Assembly (NCBI GenBank): GCA_907165065.1
Contig: OU015532.1
Coordinates: forward strand, 47,596,839-47,660,838
DNA from: Caprimulgus europaeus
Lineage: Eukaryota; Chordata; Aves; Caprimulgiformes; Caprimulgidae
DNA length: 64,000 nt
Direction: 5' to 3'
Made by a program: the position numbers and the translations under genes. The notes below the pieces were generated by a model. It searched no databases. It saw nothing but the letters and a program-made list of their open reading frames with translations, and was not told the DNA's origin. The stretch's first letter is position 1. Each line of letters opens with the position of its first letter. Positions 40,330 through 52,145 of the stretch are shown one piece after another.

Positions 40330-41679
40330 GATTGGAGGGCACATAAAAATAGCAGTAAAACTAAGTGTGTTTCCTTCCAGTGCTTTGAAAGTGAACAGAC
40401 TAAAGAATCTACTTATGTTCTCATACTAGAAATGAGGCAGAAATAGAGTAGAAATTTTAAATAAGAGGAATTAATTTTAAAAAATATATTTCAATATATG
40501 GTTTGAAATCTAGGTATATGTATTTAATCTGTCTGTGCCTTGATTCTCCATAAGTGTTTTAAAAGTACAAATGTAAGCCACCACAGATTCTTGCCCAATT
40601 GTTTGTAGTGCTTCATATTCTATTCTTCAGTTACTAAAATAATCACCTTTCTGGGTTTATCAATCCCTTCCTTTTAGAGGATGATCATTAGGCTTGGTTT
40701 TCAGAAATATTAGGTAGCCAGAACTGTAATTTACTGTAGCAAGAGTGATAGGAATTCAGTGTCGAGTATGAGCCATCTCATGGCACACATCCAGTGCTAA
40801 AGAACAAAAAGTAATGAGTGTTAATGAAAATATGCATCTTAGTTCAGTATTTCTCTAAAGCTGAGATTTTTCACACTGACAATGTGTAAAAAGCATCCCT
40901 GAACAGATATACATTTACATGTAGAAATTCTGTGTGGAGTTGTTCAGAGTTGGCTAAGCTCATGTAACTCCTGTGTGTAGGAGTCATTGCACACTAACAG
41001 CTGTGTACTGCTGCCTTCGATCAAGGATAACTGGGAAGCAATGACCATTGCGAGGTGCCCTGCTGAGGGGCATTCTCCAGCTAAAACCAGTCTCCTCCAG
41101 AGTGCACCAGAGGTATTAAGCAGATGAGAAAAAAAGTTTCAAGTATTTTATAGTATTAGTTGTATATTTGAAATTAAGAATCAGCAATAGACAATACATA
41201 AGTGAATGTAGGACAGAATATTCCACTTTTAGACTGAGACAGTTTAATATTATGTAATGAGCACAGTTCAAAGGAGATATGTTTCTACACAGAAACAACT
41301 ATGGTCTGTAGTTTCACATAATATATACCCCTACCCATGTCTTATGAAAGCCTCAGAAAAAAATCCTTGATGTTCCATGTTAATGTTGCTCACAAGAGTT
41401 GAAAACAAATGTAATGCCCCATTACACTTTTATGCTCCTCAACACACTTTGCATACAATTTCAAAATAACATCTTACTACCCCATTTCTCTTGAAATCAA
41501 AGTAAAAGAATGCAGCTGGTCCAAGTATGTGAATATACTCAGTGTGCATTTAAAATCATTAAACTGGGACTATCAGAAGGCGGCTTTGACTTTCTCAGAC
41601 TGAAAACTGGCCTATGTCAGAAACCATCACTTTAATGGTAATTTAAATAGGATTATCTGTCTGCCTTTCTGCTCAGTAA

Positions 41680-42380
41680 TGTCTGCTGCTGGCACGGGGC
41701 CGGCAGCCAAACCTCCTCCAAAAGTGGATATGGGAGGGAACTGGGGCAAGGGTAAGGAGACTGAGAGGGGGAGATAAGAACAATTTAATCATTGAAATAA
41801 AATAAAACTTAAAATAATACTGATATTAAATTAGTAATTATAATAATAGTAGTAATAAAATATGCAAATGAGTGACCCCCAGTGCCATTGCTCACCCCCC
41901 GCCGACCAAGCCCGGCCCGTTCCCAGAGAACGATCCCGGAGCAGCGACAATCCCGACCCGAAACCGCAATCCCGGGAGAGCCAGAGCCCGAGCGAGAGCC
42001 AGAGAGAGCCAGAGAGGAAGAGCCCCTCATGGATCTCCTGCCCATGGGGGACAGGAGCTGGAACAGCCCCTTGGCAGAGCCCAATGCCCATGGAGCTGAT
42101 CCACTGCAATATTCCTCACCCCTGAGCTCTTGCGCTTGCAGAGGGACAAACACAAAGTCCCTCAGTGCCAGGGACACAAATGCCAACATGGGGATGTTCT
42201 CAGCGTTTCTCTGCTCACAAATCCCAGCTGAACCCAACCCCAGCGCTGCTCCAGCTGCTGAACAGAACCAGCCCTGGCCCAGCTCACACCAGGACATAAT
42301 GCTACAGGACCTACATTTCCCCCATGCCAAAGAAGAAAACTGTCCATCTAACTTCATTTATCTCTGGTTAAAAGCTGGCA
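41680..42380 (-). mobile_element. Bird ERVL-like LTR, probably solo (minus strand)
   Basis: Read on the minus strand, the downstream half follows the widespread bird ERVL-type LTR. It has ggtcggcggggggtgagcaa, then a ttattactactattattat run, then aaattgttcttatctc, ending gccagcagcagaca. On the + strand the outer edge is therefore tgtctgctgctgg at 41680. The other end, near 42380 (ctggca), is provisional, and I found no clear target-site duplication. About a dozen CpGs survive at 41886-42000, including a stretch of repeated cccg/agcgag units, which argues for a fairly recent insertion. A 182-codon minus-strand open frame (41809-42357) lies wholly inside the LTR and is taken as non-coding. No gag, pol or env sequence adjoins, so a solo LTR is the likely state. 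Confidence 0.72.
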
Positions 42381-45300
42381 TAAAAAGAAAAGACTCCTAT
42401 TAAATTTAATTAGAGATTTTTATTTTAATTCAATCAGATCAAGATACTGGGCACAGCACTCAGCTGGCAGGTATCATCATGGCTACAGCTGCTTGATGAT
42501 CTGCCCCAATTTGTATCTTGATGGCATTTTTTGTTCAATCAAGAGGGATACTGTTGGCCAAAACTATTCATGGCCAAACAGACATTTTAATGCCATCCAT
42601 CAGTTGGTATTATTCCAGCTAAACAACGCAAATAGCAGGAATTATAACCTTTATCTTTCTTTTCTTTGTTTCTTAACTCTAGAAAGTCAAATGGTAGAGG
42701 ATGTTTTACCATACTGGTTTGTTCCCAAAGGTGTTTTTTTCTGCTAGAAATTCAACTGCAAAAGCAGGTGGGTGGTCTATACAACAGCTAGTTTCTGGGT
42801 TTGGTTCTTCTCAGCTCTAATATCCTGAACTTTTTTCTTCCCATGGAAATTAGATTTAAAATATCAAAATGCATAGAAACATATAATGTTGTATGTGTAA
42901 AAAGCTGCTTCAGGACAGAAACCAACCTGTAAAAAATAGGATTTAGAAAAATGTATTTCCAGTTGGCCAGTTACTTGATGACTCCTTAAACTCTGGTTTT
43001 AGATAGAGGCTATTAAATTAAGAGGGCTAATGGATGTGGTTGGGCAAACACCTGTGCTCTTCCTCAAAGGAGAACTGCAGAACCCCCTGTTGAGTCACCT
43101 GGGAGCCTGGTTTTGAAGATGGTGCTTAAAACCACAAAGTGCCCTTCCAAAAACAATTGAATCTGCTTCTGAGCTGAAGCTGATGAAAGAACCTGCAGGG
43201 ACAGTAACGTGCTGGGACTTCAGCCCTGCTCTCACAGCTCCTCAGGGGACCTCCAAGAGCTGTTGGTTTAACTGGAGGGGATCTGTGCCGTTATACACAA
43301 GTGAGTAGCTTTTCTTGGGCTCCCAAACCTCCTTTCCTGCCAAGTCATGTCCCTTTTGTTGCAGAGACAGCATAACTCTATTTCCTCTGGAACAGGACAA
43401 GACCTACCACCTTGGTAAAGACTTCACTGCTTCTGTGCAGGAGTTCTTTGAGCATACATACTGCATTTTATTTGCTACCAGCCTGTACCTTGCCGCTCCC
43501 TCTGTTTCAGCAGGATCTTTTCTCTTCTCTGTGTAGGTTAACAGACTATTGCTATCCTAAATATTTGGTTTTATGAAGACCATCAGCTGTAATAATGGAA
43601 TGACAGTTAAAAACCATGCAGCCTTGCCTGAGTACTGGACGGTCAGGTCTCTTTTTAACACCCTAAGCAGTAACAGCATGTCAGGTGAGAGGCTGGTTTG
43701 GGTTTCTCCTGTGCTCTCTAATCTACACAAACCTACAAGGTTTCTATCAGCATTCAAAAAAAAAGACAGGTATTTGCAGAATGAGGGAAATATTCCAACC
43801 AGATTAGGATTGCAACTGGCCTCTGCCAAGGTAGAGAAATGACAGGTTTTTTGCTGAGGTAATGTTTGTACTGTGTGCAGCAGTTAATTACAAGTCATCC
43901 AAAAGAGGAAAAATGCAGTAGTTATGAAACTCTTCCTAATCCCTGGGAACTGTGCTGAACAACGCCGTGCCGACTCCCTTGCTAGATTACTGGAAGGCAA
44001 ATATTAAATTCCAGCAAAGAAGCAATTACTAAATCCGTGTTTGTAATTAATTCGCTACTGATTAGTTCTGACATGTGAGTAGTCTGGCTGGGTCTAAAAA
44101 GGCAGCTAAAATAACAGAGAGGAGAAACATGTCTGTGGCTAGAGTGAAATGCCATTTGTTTCTGTGATGAGCAAAACCAATGCCATAAAATGAAGGCTGA
44201 TTACTTTTTGAGATGGCACGATGTGGACATTTGCCCTCTCCCATACTAAACACTTCAGAGAGACACCTCACATTGCAGACACCGTGCTGTACATCAGACC
44301 CCAGCCCGCTGGAAAGCGTTACAGAGCTAGTGAAGAGCATTGCTTTCTTCGTATTACAGCAGCCATGGATGTGAGTTTTGTTTATTGAGAGATTTATTAC
44401 GAATAATCATTCAAGAATATATTCTGTTGTTCCCCATCATTCCTCAGCAACAGTACTAACTGAAACATTAAAGTAGTGCAGTTGTACAGCTTGTGTTGTT
44501 CAGTGATTGACAAAACGTCTGTAAGTGCGAGTGCTGGAAGTGAACAGCTGTAAATGTTCTCTGTGAGCACAAATTGCTGGTGAATACCAGGGAATGCATC
44601 TGCAGAAATTAGGTTGTTGCAGAGACTTTTTAGTAGCTCACACTAATCAATTAAAAAAGAAAATGTAAACAGCTCCAAAATGAGACTCTGTAAATCACAG
44701 CACCTCAGTCAGAAAGAAACTAGGAGTTCCAGTTTTTCATTCAGAGGGACTGAAAAGATACATTTTAATTTCCTTTAAGGCTGTCACTCTCCTTGCTGCC
44801 TCTTCTGAAAGCTTCCTGCTCATTAAAACCATCTCATGATCTTTACATAAGAATAGACTGCTCCTGAGGCAGAGAGTCAGCACAGGTATGTGGATTTGCA
44901 GACCCTGGTTGCTTTCAACTGGCAGCTCCAAAGGCACCCAGCAGCCAGGTAGGCTTGCTTTCTGTTCCATCCACCCTTGTGTCCCAGCATGGCTCTGGTT
45001 TCACTTTGGATCTGCAGTGTTCAAAAGTAAAGTAATAGAACAGCAGCACACAGAGATTTAGAAACAAAATCACTGATTAAACTACTAATCAGCCACTCTG
45101 TTAAAACTTGTGGTGGTTTCACAGAAATAACTTCTCCATTTGGAATTAAGCCACTGAACATGCACTGCAACAAGGTGAAAGGTTTGATACCCAAAAGGTA
45201 CAGAAATCTGGAGTTCAAGATGTGCAAGAGAGGAGAAGAGTCAGGAAAAACTGTGACAGTGAAAGGGGCAGAGAGCACAAAAATCTCCAGGCTTGTTTCT

Positions 45301-48300
45301 AATGGCTATGGTCTGTGTCACCATCCTAACCTTGAGCAGGACTCCAGAGATGGAGCTTTTCTTTGAAAACTTGACTAATAGAGAGTGCTGCCATCACTTT
45401 GATGCTGAAGTGAGCACAGCTCTTAGGCAGGGGAGATCATGATTAAGTGTTCATGTTCAAGGCAATGGAGAAAGGGGAAGTAGAGGGGAAATTACAAAAG
45501 GAGGTGAGGTTTTGCCAAAGGGCCCAAAGAGAAGAACAATGCTGACAGCCTCAGCAGTCAGAGTGAGCATTAACAGGGCAAGACTCTGTCAGCCAAAATA
45601 CAGAGCAGTCATCAGGAGGTGAGGCACAGATAAAGGGGCAAGGCTGGATCTTTGAGCAGCTGTGGAGAATGAGCATGCAAGTTTTAGACAAAGTCTGATG
45701 GTGGCAATCTAAGGTGAGGATGAGCCTGAAGAGGAGGCTGAGTTATGGGTCTGAGAGGCTGAGACCTTAGCTGTCTGTCTGCTGCAGAGGGGAAGGAAGG
45801 AAGACTACTTCTGTGTCCTCTCTTCTCAGTATCTGCCTTTTAGATTCTAAGCTCTTAAAAATAATATTTTTCTTGTTTTGAATAATGTAAAGGACAAATA
45901 TTGTTATATATGCTGTCATTTAAAAGTAAGATTTAATAATCCATTCCTTCTTCCAGAAATGCAAAAATTTTTGGCAGTGAACATCTCACCTCCAATTATT
46001 TTTCTTGTAGATACTGGTTTTCTATAGCCAGCTCTAAAAAAGGCACCTTCTTCCATCAGTGGTCAAATAAAATGATGTGAAAAGGCAGCATCAGGAATGC
46101 ACTGAGTATAATTTAGCTATCTGTAAAAAGCAAAAGCAACAGCATCTTACCACTCAGTCCACCATAGCTTGCCTACGCATGGCCCATGTGCTGCACCTAA
46201 AACTACTGCGTGATTTCAGGTTGCTCTGAGACAGGAATTAAATAGCTTCTGTATAGCTTTCCTTCCCACTGTATATTTGTACAACAGAAAAATTAACTGT
46301 GGTAAACAATGTTGGAATCACTGCATGCATATGGGAATCTTCACTGTTTAGATGATGCTAAACACTTGAATATTCAAGTTGGAAGTCATGAGAATCAAAA
46401 AGTCAGGCAGAAATACTTTCTCTGAATGCAAACTTAACCTCATTGAAAGCATTTCTTAATTAATATTCCCTCAGCTGTTTGTTGGTAACCTGTAAGCTAA
46501 ATTAGCTGATCTGGGTGTAATGAAACCTTTGTAAATGGTTCACTGTCATGGCTGTCTCTACAAGGAGTCACTACAACAGTGCACAAGAAAACATACCTCA
46601 TTCTCACTCCTGTGCTCTCTCACTTGGATGTTCTCTCCAAGTAATGAATAGTTAAAATGAAATCATGATTATAAAATAAAATACTTATTACTTTATTATA
46701 TTCTTATGTGGACAGAGTCTGTTCATTAGGGTGACACTTAATTGGTCTGTCTCAGCACAAAAAAATGTCTAAAATTGACCCCAAAAAAACAGTGCAAAAG
46801 ATTTTTTTTTTTTTAATCTACGGAGTCTTCTGGGTCTGTTTGACATTGGGAAATAAATAAAATAGCAGCTTTCTCAGTCCTACTCTGGTATGTTATGCTA
46901 TCACCACAAACAGTGAAAAAATATTTTTCTTTTACAAGAACATAGCATCATTTTCTATTTAAAATTATAGACGCTTCGTTTCCTGATAGCTCTGTGAATC
47001 AGAGGGATCTGATAAGGAAAAATGGCTTATTTCAGGTTGTAGTTCCTGCCATCAGCTGTTCATCCCCCTGGACGGGGTAGGTGGCTCATCTGTCAGGCTG
47101 CTAAGCTGCTGCAAATCACAGCAAATAAGATGCTGCAAATTATATGTTGAGGAAAGCAGAGGTGGGTGCTGTGTCACTGAGTCAGCTGGTGAGCGGCCTG
47201 GAAAGGGTCTGCTGGCCTCTGTCAACGGTGAAGTTATCCCTGCAGGGCCACGGTGACCTCTGAGAGGGATTTCTTGACAGCCAAGGTGATAACAACCACA
47301 GCTAAGCTGACACTTCTGCGTGTCAGTCACAGCTTTCATTCCTTCCCCGCCTGAGGTTTGAAAATCCGCCAGCATTTCCCAGCAGCAGGAGGGCTCGCGG
47401 CAGAGAGCGCAGACTGGGGCGGTCACTGCGCACCCACTGCCGCGTCCCTCTGACCGTGCTCTGCAGTGTTACACAGGATCCCCCCAGTTATGCACAAGCA
47501 GTGCTTTTATGCCTCATACACCTGCTCATGTATCATATATCAGCTGCAGCTCAGAACAAAAGAGAGCCTCGGGTCTTGCCGTGAGTTCTCCACACTGACC
47601 AGAAGTTAAACAGTGTGTTAGTGAAACGAAGGGAAGCAGCACAAGTCCAATAAATCAATGAGAAATTCAGGGTGGCCTTGGCAGGCTGGATAGACCAATG
47701 CTAGATAACACTGCAAATATTTTGCTGTGAACTTTGCCTTAATCTTTACTCCTTTTTTTTACTATTTGTTTCCCTTTGTGCTACTTTCTGCAGATCCAAC
47801 AGTCGGTGAGATTACTTTGGTGAGTGCAACCAGCAAGAGGAAAGAAGACATGAAGGATATTTTCAGAAACTTCATTTTGAAATCAGTATTAATAATTGTT
47901 AATTTAATACTGTGACCATTTGCAAATGAAACTTGACTCGCAGGTGAGTTATGTGGATCCTGTGCCCACTGACACTGCCCACAGTTTGCATATCAAACAT
48001 TCACACTCAGCTCATTGGAAATGATCTCTCAACTGACATATGCTTCTGCAGAACACATTTAGAAAACAATGTGTCTCCTCATGTAGTTTGCAAACAGAAA
48101 AGAACAGAGATTTCTTAGCAACCTTGTTTTACTTAGGAGGGAGTGTAATTGATCTGTTCCTCTGAAGTACTGTGAGGAGATGGCTGTGTGCCCTCCAGGC
48201 GTGAGAGTCCAGGGCTGGTAGGTATCAATCTGCCAAAGATGCTTAGAGAGCATCATTTCCCTGGCCAGCCAGCTAGCATTTCACAGGTATGGTCCCTGCT

Positions 48301-48691
48301 TTGCAGTTCATTGCATGTGCCACATGCAGAGTTACAGGGAGAGTTATTTTCTGTCTTTCTGTTTGTGGATAAGGAACAGTGATGGGAAAATCAACCCTGA
48401 CTTCAGCAAGTGATGGATACAGCCCCTTGGGGTGGTCAGGAATGGGGCAACCATACTTCATGGGCTGCTAAACTCAGAGAGAGCAAGAAAATAAGGCATG
48501 CAAGTGAAATATGTCTTTGTTACTGTGAACAGTACCAGAAATGGCAAACTGCAAGAAAGGAAACATTTAGGAAAGAAATAACAAAGGGCCTGCATGGTTC
48601 CCTGGCTATCCCCGTGGAGCGGGAGGTCAACAGCCCAGCTGCTGCTGACCTCTGCAACTTTGAATCAGACCTGTGACAGGGAGCTGTGCCA
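42381..48691. other. Non-coding stretch, no gene seen
   Basis: No supported gene or recognised recent transposon. A T-run sits at 46802-46814. A purine-rich block spans about 45400-45800 without internal periodicity. A CpG cluster at 47347-47456 is listed separately. Short acceptor-to-donor patches (for example 43365-43414, 50 bases) are within chance expectation. Confidence 0.55.
47347..47456. promoter_or_regulatory. CpG cluster
   Basis: About 10 CpGs lie in 110 bases (ccgc, tccgcc, ctcgcgg, gagcgc, ggcggtcactgcgc, gccgcgt, accgtg) in a CpG-poor neighbourhood. There is no recognised repeat. It could be a small unmethylated regulatory element or an undescribed mobile fragment. The role is inference. 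Confidence 0.28.
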
Positions 48692-48807
48692 AAAGGCTCT
48701 GTACAGAATCTTATTGCTGCTTCAACCACAAAGGCTCTGTACAGAATCTTATTGCTGCTTTAACCACAAAGGCTCTGTACAGAATCTTATTGCTGCTTTA
48801 ACCACAA
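48692..48807. repeat. 38-bp minisatellite, three copies
   Basis: Three head-to-tail units start at 48692, 48730 and 48768, each beginning aaaggctctgtacagaatct. Units 2 and 3 are identical. Unit 1 differs by one base (cttcaacc instead of ctttaacc). Since 38 is not a multiple of three, each unit shifts the reading frame, which argues against a coding role. Confidence 0.96.
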
Positions 48808-49721
48808 TTCTCCATTTTGATACTTTTCAACAAGATTGGATTATTCTCAGCAGAGAAGATGATAGAAATCTGTACCATGTTGGAGAAGAAATAGACTGGT
48901 CTTTGGGATCCTAGCACAGAAGTCATTAAGTACCTGCTAGAACTGGGTTTTTATTTGGTTGGTTGAGTTTTTTGTTTGTTTGGTTTTTGTTTTTTCCCCA
49001 GATATCATTGTAGGGATCATTTACAGAGCGTGATTGTAGCTTTATTACAAAGTGCTAACACTAGTTTATAAATGTGAAGTTTATCAGCAAGTTACCAGAG
49101 CAAATGTTCATTCTGATAAAGCAACAAAAATGAATAGAAAATATGTATTTCCCCTTCTGAATAATGATTGTGGTTAGAGGCACTTTGGTATGGGTCTGAA
49201 TGAACAGAGAGATTTGAAATAAGAAAAGTTGGTAAAAAAATGTGCATATCCTATTTCTTGTAAGCATAAGGACTACCACAGTTCTGAGTAAATACAACAT
49301 CCCCATTACCTTGTGTTTGCTGCTTCAATCCCTGTATTTTACTCCAGAATCCTTGTTAATTCTGACAGCACTGTTGGTCTTTTAAGTATATGGGTATGTT
49401 CATCCTCACTGAGCATCCCTCCCACCTCTCCACTTCTCTGGGTCAGATTTGCTGCTTTGTTTGTTGAAAGCTCCCAAATTATCTGGTTCAGTTCTGTTGC
49501 CAAGAATGACTTTGGTTTCTGTAGCCCTTTCCTAAAGGACTAGGGGGATTTGAAAAACAAGGAGGTAAAATCCTGCAAGAATGCTCAATATGCAGCTTCT
49601 TTGTGAAGCTGACTGTGTACTCAGTGATTTACTGCTATGCATGGATCAGAGAAGGTTTAAGTTATTCATTGGAAACAGAGAAAGAACAGTTAAAAAGTTA
49701 ATTCCAGTTATATGTATAAAC

Positions 49722-49750
49722 ATATATATATATATATATATAGTGTGTGT
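49722..49750. repeat. Compound (AT)n(GT)n microsatellite
   Basis: A 21-base AT alternation is followed directly by four GT units. Such a tract is likely to vary in length between individuals. Confidence 0.95.
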
Positions 49751-51896
49751 TATTTAAAAATTCTATATACTTCTGAGACTACATTAATTTTAACTTGATA
49801 ACTGAAAGAAACCTGGGGAGTGTACTCACTCTAGAAATTATCTGATGGGTTTTACACTTTACTCTGTTCATAAATGAACTGTATTTCTGCACTGATGAAC
49901 AACTTTCAGTTTGCCAGGCTCTTGCAGTTCATTGTTTGAATTAACAGAGTGGACATTTACTCACAAATACCATTTTTGATCTGTGTTTGAATAAATAGAA
50001 CTTCTGAAAGGAGAGGCTAAGGAGTAAATAATGAGAAATACAAATAATGACTAATAAACCACAGATATCTCTTCACGAGCTAATATTCTGAAAACATATT
50101 TAAAATATTCTTTTCTCAGGTGATTGTAAGAAGATGTTCAGGTGTTTTAGGAAGTTCTTACTGGTGGACAAAAGTAACACCCAGCTATTCTGCTACAGCT
50201 CATTCTTCTGGGATAATTTCAAGAAACAAACCATTGAATTATGAACAGTTTCATAAGGTCAGGCTCCCTGCTTCTGCTGAAGATGCAGCCTTCTCATTCT
50301 TCAGGGCTCACTACCTTAAACTCATCCTTCGTAGTTAGTTTAGCTCTTTAATAAGAGCAATAATTACTAGTTTGAGTAAACACTTTTCTTCTATGTGCAA
50401 AAAGGGAGCTTAAATACTGTCATTATCAGCTGGTGAGTAATATCACTATGTTCTCCTAGAAAAATTCAGAATAATTTCGTATTTCATTGCCTCTGTGTTA
50501 ATAAAAGCCGAGGTGCCCCGCAAGCTGCAGGAACAGAGAGCAGCACCTCCCTTGCAGGAGGGTGTGAGCTCCACCCAGGCAGCGGGATCTGCAACACTCA
50601 CACAGCAACAAGCAGTTCTGTGGCAGGGCTCACACATCTAAACCAGGAGCTAAGGCAGCACAATAAGTGGGTTTCGTCACTTTAACCAGGAAATGGAGCG
50701 CAGTGTGTTCCCATCTGTCTGCCTCCTGTGACTGGGCATGTGCACCATGGCCAGGACCTGACACCCACTCTACAAGACCTGGTGGTGGTGGCCGTGGACA
50801 AGGAGAGGTGCTTCACAGGAGCTACGATTTAAGAGTTACAGATTTCATGGGAGAGAGGTGCTGGCTGGAAAATTAGAAATGTGTTTTCATTTTCTCTTTT
50901 CTTTCTCTATTTGAGCAAGCTGTCTAGCCAGCTGTGATTGATGGGCTGTGTGGCTGACAGCTGCTGAAGAGATCAGCAGAGACTTGCTACTTGTAAATGA
51001 CAGGAACCACATCAAGAGCTCTGCTTAGGCCAAGCTGAGCTGTCAAAACCAGAATTCTCACAGTGAATTGTGAAACTAAACCTGATCCACTTCTTTTAGG
51101 GATTTATCCAAAACAAAAAATCCAAATCACTCCTATTTTCTCCAGTTAAACAGACTCTGGTTTTGCTTTGGTAAACACAACAAATACTTTCACTAGCACT
51201 GCCGTGCTCTGCAGGATTTACAGCTTCATACCTGGGATATGCATTACATAAGCAGAACTGGATTGTCTGTGGAAACGAACCCAAAGCTCACCTTTGCAAT
51301 CTCCTTTTCTAAAAGCTGATCCACTGCCCTCCCTCCTTCCTCTGAGTTTGAGCTGCTCAATTCCACTGACTGCAAAGTGTCCCAGGAAATCAAATTACAC
51401 TGGAAGATCAGAATAGTGCAAATACAATTTGGCCATGAAGCTCTTTAAAAACCTCTACCCTAGAAACTCGGAGAGTGGCATAAAAGTCCCATCACTGTAT
51501 AGCACTGAAGGAATATCCTTTAATCTGGGATGAAAAGCAGCACCAAAAACAAGTATTCAAATGTCACAGGTCAAGCCTTCTTAATCATTGATTATTTTTT
51601 ATTATTTTTGAGGGGGAAAGGAAGAGAGGTTATGCTTTAAAAAGAGATTTAAAATAATAATGCCTTTATGATTGCCTTTAGATTATGGTTTTGGAGACTT
51701 CAAGTTCATTTGGATTACATTTTCTTTTCAGGATTTTTTTCTGCAAGCACAATGAAAAGAAAATAAAAAGATAAAAGAAGACAGACATGATAGTTCTGAG
51801 TAACATTTGGATTTGGGTTTTTCAGTGAGACTATTATGAGGTTCATTATAAAATTTTGAAAGCCAGCAATATTTTTCTTTTCTTTCTTTCTTTCAG

Positions 51897-52145
51897 CCAC
51901 TGCAAAAAAGTTGGCTCTGACTGGGGCCAGTCAGCTGTCCTGCCACCATCTTCACATTCAACCTCAACGACCTGCAGAGTCCTCAATGAAGACTTTCCTG
52001 GATACACCAGTGACCTGAGAGCCTTGGAGAGAGGCGGGCCTGCACCCATGCACTGACATTAATAGAGCAACAGTTTAATTTTGCAGCTAGCAGATGGAGA
52101 TCTAAATCCTTGGGAGTTACTCTACTGGGCCCATCATTTTTAAGA
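51897..52145 (+). other. Possible exon behind a strong pyrimidine tract
   Basis: A 23-base nearly pure pyrimidine tract (51872-51894, tttctttctttc units) ends in cag. It is followed by 249 bases of raised GC and then a perfect donor core, gtaagt, at 52146. One frame is open to a stop ending near 52056, giving a ~53-residue unrecognised peptide. Another is open to about 52018. If transcribed, it would be mostly untranslated or non-coding. The CT tract could equally be a simple repeat that happens to end in cag. Confidence 0.18.

Larger units (their letters stand above)
30592..41679. other. Long non-coding stretch, no gene seen
   Basis: About 11 kb without a supported gene. It contains three exon-like + strand segments (30769-30863, 33645-33780 and 36935-36996), listed separately. 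Also present are an AT-rich 'ataataat' run at about 35805-35850, T/A homopolymers at 37428-37440, 38460-38470 and 39642-39654, and an imperfect duplication at 40239-40329. A 7-bp-arm inverted repeat (cttgcca / tggcaag) lies at 30693-30712. No recognisable transposon. Confidence 0.55.

Noticed and set aside
41809..42357. 182-codon minus-strand open frame and overlapping + strand frames of up to 173 codons
   Set aside because: They lie inside a CpG- and GC-rich LTR where stop codons are rare. LTRs of this type are not protein coding.
43365..43414. 50-bp patch between an acceptor-like ttgttgcag and a gtaaag donor
   Set aside because: Too short and too weak. Many such pairs are expected by chance over both strands of 64 kb.
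48594..48914. 106-codon open frame across the minisatellite
   Set aside because: The 38-bp unit shifts the frame at each copy, giving the same DNA three different translations. This is a repeat artefact.
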